Source of the DNA: JBAZHE01 sp964547855
GTDB taxonomy: Bacteria > Patescibacteriota > Patescibacteriia > Patescibacteriales > WJLG01
Assembly (NCBI GenBank): GCA_964547855.1
Contig: CAZJPG010000010.1
Span: 1-43,512 of the forward strand
DNA: 43,512 nucleotides
Direction of reading: 5' to 3'
Shown here: positions 39,670 to 43,512 of the stretch, one piece after another
Position numbering within the stretch: the stretch's first letter is position 1
How the letters are laid out: each line of letters starts with the position of its first letter
The notes under the pieces: generated by a model
Database searches by the model: none
Told to the model about the DNA's origin: nothing
Seen by the model: the letters and a program-made list of their open reading frames with translations, nothing else
Position numbers and translations under genes: made by a program

Positions 39670-39698
39670 TTGACTTGCCCAAATGTTTTTGATAATAT
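39670..39698 (+). promoter_or_regulatory. Promoter of the DsbA-like lipoprotein
   Basis: TTGACT at 39670-39675 and TAATAT at 39693-39698 are spaced by 17 bp. The predicted leader is about 35 nt, AT-rich and without a Shine-Dalgarno sequence. Confidence 0.65.
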
Positions 39699-39739
39699 TT
39701 ATCTATTAAATTAATTCGTTAAATTAATTTTAAATTATT

Positions 39740-40720
39740 ATGAAAAAGACAATTCTCGCTATCGGCATCCTGTCTTTGGTTTTGACGGGCTGTGCTGGTA
39801 AAACAGCTAAGACATTGAATCCTGATGAGGCTAAGGCTAAGGCCACGGAGTACATCAACACCGTGCTCTTACAGAACAATCCTGATTACAAGGCGGAAAT
39901 CACTTCTGTCACCGAGGAGAATGGCATGTATAAATTGATGGTCAAACTCAATGACAATGAGATCGATTCTTACATGACCAAGGATGGTGCTAAATTTTTC
40001 GATCGTACTTTCGACATGACCGCTAATGCCGAAGACAACCAGGCTGATGCTAGCGCCGATCAAGCTCAAAAATCCATTCAGACCGTTAACACTAAGAATG
40101 CCAAGCCAGTGGTCGAGCTTTTCGTCATGAGCCATTGCCCTTATGGAACCCAGATCGAGAAGGGAATCATCCCAGCCATCGAGACTTTGGGCGATAAGGT
40201 CGATTTTAAAGTTAAATTCTGTGATTATGCCATGCATGGCGAAAAAGAGTTAACTGAAGAATTGACTCAATATTGTATTCAGAAGAATGAGCCAGCCAAA
40301 ATGGTCCCTTATTTGAAGTGCTTCCTTGGTACCAATGGTGAGGCCGCTGACAGCGCGAAGTGTGTTACCGACAACAAGATCAACAAGAGCAAACTTAGCA
40401 GCTGTGTCTCCGCTACTGACAAACAGTATAAGGTGAAGGCCGGATTTGCCGATAAATCTACTTGGCTTAGCGGTTCTTATCCGAAATTCGATGTTTTTAA
40501 GGATGATAATGAAAAGTATGGAGTCAAGGGATCCCCAACTTTGGTTATAAATGGTGAGAATATTTCTTCTTCTCGCGATAGCGAAAGTCTTTTAAAGACC
40601 ATTTGCTCCGGTTTCGAGAGCGAACCAGGTGAGTGCCAAGCTCAGCTTTCTTCAGAAAGCCCTTCTGCTGGCTTCGGATATAACGCCGGCGGCACCGCCA
40701 CCGACGCTACCTGCAACTAG
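39740..40720 (+). CDS. Thioredoxin-fold (DsbA/GILT-like) lipoprotein with CPYG site
   Basis: This 326-residue protein has a signal peptide with lipobox LTGC (C18) and a linker domain of about 100 residues. A thioredoxin-fold domain follows from about residue 120. Its active-site region is VMSHCPYGTQ (C133), so only one cysteine is at the usual CxxC place, and the cis-proline loop is VKGSPTLVING. At least eight further cysteines follow and may form disulfides. A disulfide isomerase, reductase or carrier role outside the membrane is likely. Its position divergent from trxB fits that. Confidence 0.78.
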   Translation: MKKTILAIGILSLVLTGCAGKTAKTLNPDEAKAKATEYINTVLLQNNPDYKAEITSVTEENGMYKLMVKLNDNEIDSYMTKDGAKFFDRTFDMTANAEDNQADASADQAQKSIQTVNTKNAKPVVELFVMSHCPYGTQIEKGIIPAIETLGDKVDFKVKFCDYAMHGEKELTEELTQYCIQKNEPAKMVPYLKCFLGTNGEAADSAKCVTDNKINKSKLSSCVSATDKQYKVKAGFADKSTWLSGSYPKFDVFKDDNEKYGVKGSPTLVINGENISSSRDSESLLKTICSGFESEPGECQAQLSSESPSAGFGYNAGGTATDATCN

Positions 40721-40966
40721 TGTTTTTCTTCCCTATCTTTACAGAAAAGCTAAAGAGTGTTAGTATACACTCAAGCTTAATTATCTAACGCAGTTTGTCT
40801 TTTTGGGAGTTGTTTTGAGGATAATGGTTGAATTAGCTTATTTTGGCTAAATTTCATATTATTTGCTTCAAAGAAGGAGCTTAACATATATATTTAAGAA
40901 TAATTCCGCTATAGTCGAGAAAAGAATAAAAGCCTTGCAAGAGGTTTATTGTTAGCTCTAAAACTC

Positions 40967-41054
40967 AATAAAAGCTCCCGAAAAAGGACAAAGACATAAA
41001 TCTTATATGTATTATTTGTTGATTTGTGTGCTTGGGTTGCCGGGAGCTTTTATT
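40967..41054 (+). promoter_or_regulatory. Long-range inverted repeat enclosing the rny start codon
   Basis: AATAAAAGCTCCCG at 40967-40980 is perfectly complementary to CGGGAGCTTTTATT at 41041-41054. The 60-nt loop contains the rny ATG (41007-41009). Folding would place the translation start in a closed stem-loop and could also give a double-stranded cleavage target for autoregulation. The rest of the 286-nt gap upstream has no gene or convincing promoter. Confidence 0.6.
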
Positions 41055-42524
41055 TTTGGTTATTGGCTTAGGAAGAAGAAGGCTGCTATGCAGGTCGAAA
41101 ATGCTGGTAATAAGGCAGAGTCGATTTTGCAGGACGCCAGAACCAAAGAAAAAGATATTTTGCTCAAAGCCCAAGACAAGGCCTTAAAGATCATCGATGA
41201 AGCTAAGGCCGAAGAGAAAAAAAGACGAGAAGAGGTGAGTAATCTCCAAAATCGTCTTGAACAGAGAGAAGCGACTTTCTCTAAAAAACTTTTGGAACTT
41301 CAGGACAAGCAACAGGAACTCTATGACAGAGTCAATAAAGTCGAAGAAGCAAAAGAGAAAATTCGTCAGATCAAGGAGGAGCAGATCGAAAAATTGAACA
41401 AGATCGCTCAAATGACCAAAGAAGAGGCTCGTGATGTCTTAATGAAGAACATCGAATCAGAGTCTAAGGATGAACTTTTGGCCAGGATGAGAAAATTGGA
41501 GTCAGAAAATGAGGATGTCTTGGAAGAGAAAGCTAAAGAGTTAATAGCTTCTTCCATGCAAAGGGTCGTTTCGACCTACACTCCGGAGATTTCGACCACT
41601 AACGTTGATTTGCCGAGCGATGAAATGAAAGGACGCATTATTGGACGTGAGGGGCGCAACATTAAAGTTATCGAGCAGATGACTGGCGTCGAGATAATCG
41701 TTGATGACACCCCGAACACCATTACTGTTTCCGCCTTCTCCGCTATTCGTCGTCATATCGCCAAGCGTGCCTTGGATTCTTTGATCAAAGATGGGCGTAT
41801 TCATCCGACCAAGATCGAAGAGGCTATTGAAAAAGCCAAGAAAGAATTAGCTATAGATATAAAGAAAGCTGGTGAGGAGGCTATATATGAAGTTGGTATC
41901 ACTGGTTTCGATGCTAAATTAGTTTCTATTTTAGGACGTTTGAAGTATCGTACTAGTTACGGACAGAACGCTTTAAGGCATTCCGTAGAGGTCGCTATCC
42001 TTTCTGGTCTTTTGGCCGAAGAGATGGGTGCCGATGCGCCGCTTGCTAGAAAGGCTGGTCTTTTGCATGATATTGGTAAGGCTGTCGATCATGAAGTTCA
42101 GGGAACGCATCCAGAGATCGGTCGCGATATAGCTAAGAAATTCAATTTGCAACAAGAGGTTATCGATCCGATCGAGACTCATCATGAGGATCATCCTCGT
42201 GGATTGATCTCAGTCATCGTTAAGGTGGCCGATGCTATTTCTGCTTCTCGCCCTGGAGTGCGCAATGATACCTTTGAGAGGTATTTGCAGCGTCTTGAAG
42301 AGTTAGAAGGAGTGGCAAACTCTTTTGCTGGCGTCGAAAAATCTTATGCTTTGCAGGCTGGTCGTGAAGTTAGGATATTCGTTAAGGCTGAGGAGATAGA
42401 TGATTTGGCTGCCGCCAAGATGGCTCGTGATATAGCCAAGAAAGTTGAAGATGAGTTGAAGTATCCAGGAGAAATTAAAGTCAATGTCATCAGAGAGATG
42501 AGAGTTATAGAGTACGCCAGGTAA
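41007..42524 (+). CDS. rny: Ribonuclease Y
   Basis: This 505-residue protein has an N-terminal transmembrane helix (YLLICVLGLPGAFIFGYWL) and a long coiled coil to about residue 170. A KH domain follows (MKGRIIGREGRNIKVIEQMTGVEIIVDDTP), then an HD domain with the H354/D355 pair in LLHDIGKAVDHE. RNase Y starts mRNA decay at the membrane. An extended inverted repeat spans the start codon. Confidence 0.96.
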   Translation: MYYLLICVLGLPGAFIFGYWLRKKKAAMQVENAGNKAESILQDARTKEKDILLKAQDKALKIIDEAKAEEKKRREEVSNLQNRLEQREATFSKKLLELQDKQQELYDRVNKVEEAKEKIRQIKEEQIEKLNKIAQMTKEEARDVLMKNIESESKDELLARMRKLESENEDVLEEKAKELIASSMQRVVSTYTPEISTTNVDLPSDEMKGRIIGREGRNIKVIEQMTGVEIIVDDTPNTITVSAFSAIRRHIAKRALDSLIKDGRIHPTKIEEAIEKAKKELAIDIKKAGEEAIYEVGITGFDAKLVSILGRLKYRTSYGQNALRHSVEVAILSGLLAEEMGADAPLARKAGLLHDIGKAVDHEVQGTHPEIGRDIAKKFNLQQEVIDPIETHHEDHPRGLISVIVKVADAISASRPGVRNDTFERYLQRLEELEGVANSFAGVEKSYALQAGREVRIFVKAEEIDDLAAAKMARDIAKKVEDELKYPGEIKVNVIREMRVIEYAR

Positions 42525-42527
42525 TAT

Positions 42528-42555
42528 TTGCAAAAATTTTTACCTTTGCTATACT
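42528..42555 (+). promoter_or_regulatory. HU gene promoter
   Basis: TTGCAA at 42528-42533 and TATACT at 42550-42555 are spaced by 16 bp. The leader is about 25 nt with no Shine-Dalgarno sequence. Confidence 0.6.
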
Positions 42556-42586
42556 TATAGGTAAATAAAACTAAACGCGAATAACT

Positions 42587-42904
42587 ATGAACAAAGCAGC
42601 TTTGATCGAGAAGATCGCTGAAAAGACCGGCTCCGGTAAGAAGCTTTCCGAGAGTATGGTCAATGCCATGGTCGACATCATTATTGATGAGTTACAAAAA
42701 GGAAGTGATGTCAGTATTACTGGTTTCGGCACCTTTGAGACCATGACTCGCTACGCCCGCGGCGGCGTCAATCCACAGAGACCGAATGAGAGGATTCAGA
42801 TTCCGGCCGTGACCGTGGCCAAATTCCGTACCGGTAAAAGACTTAAGGATTCCTTAAAAGGAGTTAAGTCATCTGCCGGTGAGGAAGCTTCGGCTCAAGA
42901 ATAG
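42587..42904 (+). CDS. HU family DNA-binding protein
   Basis: This 105-residue protein begins MNKAALIEKIAEKTG and has VSITGFGTFETMTRYARGGVNPQ and IPAVTVAKFRTGKRLKDSLK, the DNA-binding arm and core of HU/IHF proteins. A short S/A/E-rich tail extends beyond the normal 90 residues. It compacts and bends DNA. It has its own promoter and terminator. HU or IHF-like or extended HU variants cannot be told apart further. Confidence 0.95.
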   Translation: MNKAALIEKIAEKTGSGKKLSESMVNAMVDIIIDELQKGSDVSITGFGTFETMTRYARGGVNPQRPNERIQIPAVTVAKFRTGKRLKDSLKGVKSSAGEEASAQE

Positions 42905-42925
42905 ATCACATATTTCGCATTGAAC

Positions 42926-42955
42926 GGAGAGGGCGGTCTTTTCCGCCCTCTCTTC
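42926..42955 (+). terminator. Terminator after the HU gene
   Basis: GAGAGGGCGG at 42927-42936 pairs perfectly with CCGCCCTCTC at 42943-42952. The T tract is short. Confidence 0.8.
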
Positions 42956-43028
42956 TGGTTAAAATAAAGGTTGCCGAAATAAAAAATACGTGTTAAGTTA
43001 TTTTTAGTTTTTTTTGAAGATTGCCATG

Positions 43029-43052
43029 TCGACAAACTTATAGCTTTGTCGA
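43029..43052. repeat. Inverted repeat upstream of the tRNA cluster
   Basis: TCGACAAA at 43029-43036 pairs with TTTGTCGA at 43045-43052 around CTTATAGC. It lies in the 180-nt gap between the HU gene and tRNA-Arg and may include the tRNA promoter -10 (TATAGC). No gene is seen in the gap. Confidence 0.4.
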
Positions 43053-43084
43053 TTAATGGGAGATTTATCCGAAAGAAAACGGGA

Positions 43085-43156
43085 GCTTCCGTGGTGAAAT
43101 GGATATCACGCTTGGCTTCGGACCAAGAATTTCGGGTTCGAATCCTGACGGGAGCA
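43085..43156 (+). tRNA. tRNA-Arg (anticodon TCG)
   Basis: The acceptor stem is GCTTCCG/CGGGAGC, the D stem GTGA/TCAC, the anticodon stem CTTGG/CCAAG with loop CTTCGGA, and the T arm TCGGG-TTCGAAT-CCTGA. The anticodon is TCG. The discriminator base is A and CCA is not encoded. Confidence 0.93.
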
Positions 43157-43176
43157 CAAAGATAGTTTTACATTTA

Positions 43177-43250
43177 GGCTAGGTAGCTCAGCTGGTTAGA
43201 GCGCGGCACTCATAACGCCGAGGTCGAGAGTTCAAGCCTCTCCCTAGCCA
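43177..43250 (+). tRNA. tRNA with CAT anticodon (Met or Ile2)
   Basis: The acceptor stem is GGCTAGG/CCTAGCC, the D stem GCTC/GAGC, the anticodon loop CTCATAA and the T arm GAGAG-TTCAAGC-CTCTC. One A-C mismatch closes the anticodon loop. CAT may be elongator Met or lysidine-modified Ile2, and I cannot decide from sequence alone. A paired 1-72 position argues against initiator tRNA. CCA is not encoded. Confidence 0.9.
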
Positions 43251-43281
43251 CTAGATCGATCAAAATGATAGTGGATCGATA

Positions 43282-43310
43282 TTGACAATGGTTTTGAAAA
43301 GAGTTAATTT
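43282..43310 (+). promoter_or_regulatory. Promoter upstream of the interrupted tRNA-Lys copy
   Basis: TTGACA at 43282-43287 and TAATTT at 43305-43310 are spaced by 17 bp, and the tRNA-like sequence starts at 43338. Confidence 0.5.
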
Positions 43311-43337
43311 ATATTTTGTTGTTTATAACTCGATTAA

Positions 43338-43400
43338 GCGCTCATAGCTCAGCTGGCCCGCCTCGCCAAAGATGGCGAGTCGAGGCGGGTAGAGCTGCTT
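43338..43400 (+). pseudogene. Truncated tRNA-Lys copy interrupted by a 33-nt palindrome
   Basis: Bases 43338-43356 (GCGCTCATAGCTCAGCTGG) equal the first 19 bases of the intact tRNA at 43442. A 33-nt insert follows, with ends CCCGCCTCG and CGAGGCGGG and an inner CTCGCCA/TGGCGAG. TAGAGCTGCT then resumes the tRNA sequence. After position 43400 the similarity stops, so the anticodon arm, T arm and 3' acceptor strand are missing. It cannot make a working tRNA. Confidence 0.85.
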
Positions 43401-43428
43401 GAATCATTTATCAATTTAGGTTTATAGT
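43399..43428 (+). promoter_or_regulatory. Promoter of the intact tRNA-Lys
   Basis: TTGAAT at 43399-43404 and TATAGT at 43423-43428 are spaced by 18 bp. The -35 begins at the last bases of the truncated copy, so the break point of the duplication coincides with the promoter edge. Confidence 0.5.
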
Positions 43429-43441
43429 CATTTTAAAATAT

Positions 43442-43512
43442 GCGCTCATAGCTCAGCTGGTAGAGCTGCTCCCTCTTAAGGAGACGGTCGTGGGTTCGAA
43501 TCCCTCTGAGCG
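43442..43512 (+). tRNA. tRNA-Lys (anticodon CTT), cut by the window end
   Basis: The 5' acceptor strand GCGCTCA faces TGAGCG at the window end, so the last pairing base and the discriminator lie outside. The D stem is GCTC/GAGC. The anticodon loop CTCTTAA gives CTT. The T loop is TTCGAAT with a G-rich stem containing one T-T mismatch. Confidence 0.88.

Overview
The window looks like a chromosomal segment of a Candidate Phyla Radiation (Patescibacteria, probably Parcubacteria-like) bacterium. The pointers are a UvrC without its C-terminal helix-hairpin-helix domain, a single-polypeptide UvrD-type helicase fused to an Fe-S nuclease, secreted beta-helix proteins with a GRWP/YSGATR-type C-terminal domain, tRNA genes without encoded CCA, and many small membrane-anchored proteins of unknown role. 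TGA is used as a stop (for example queA, the HD protein and the 37638 lipoprotein), so the code is standard. The lineage call is inference from gene content, not from a marker tree.

Layout. 1-4639: tail of a secreted protein, then a GldA/GldF/GldG-like ABC transporter operon ending in a DUF4340-type protein. 4699-7923: divergent uvrC and a secreted beta-helix protein. 8017-13562: AddB-like helicase-nuclease, a polytopic membrane protein, a DUF4186 protein and ruvB. 13576-16407: two single-TM coiled-coil proteins, queA and a small membrane protein. 16408-20906: rpsA with a long structured leader, ftsH, trmD and a small ORF. 20958-21125: a consensus promoter and a strong terminator enclosing a probable small RNA. 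21184-24558 (minus strand): nrnA-like gene, rbfA and infB. 24845-26446 (minus): two related small proteins and rnhB.

26471-35330 is the accessory region. It holds a RhuM-Fic protein, a tyrosine recombinase on the minus strand, and then, pointing away from it, a chain of AT-rich plus-strand genes: a GmrSD/AlbA_2 fusion, a WGR-like protein, a DUF3795-like protein, a possible HEPN protein and a membrane protein. These are separated by five copies of a 206-209 bp GC-rich palindromic repeat and by variable attC-like palindromes. Every unit is bounded by TAAC or GTTA, and most genes sit in the loop of a long imperfect inverted repeat that in two cassettes reaches exactly to the start codon. I read this as an integron-like cassette array and the most interesting thing in the window. 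The recombinase lacks the extra segment typical of IntI, so it may be a different or divergent system.

35396-37817 is a small plus-strand operon (DUF3795-like, C39-like peptidase, CYTH, HD and a lipoprotein). 37859-40720 holds a glycosyltransferase and trxB facing away from a DsbA-like lipoprotein. 41007-42904 holds rny, whose start codon is enclosed by a long-range inverted repeat, and an HU gene. 43085-43512 is a tRNA cluster (Arg-TCG, Met/CAT, a broken Lys copy interrupted by a palindrome, and an intact Lys-CTT cut by the window edge).

Transcription signals are clear. TTGACA-like/TATAAT-like pairs with 16-18 bp spacing precede many genes, and several put the start codon only 6-17 nt downstream of the -10, so leaderless or near-leaderless mRNAs are likely. 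Shine-Dalgarno sequences occur mainly inside operons.
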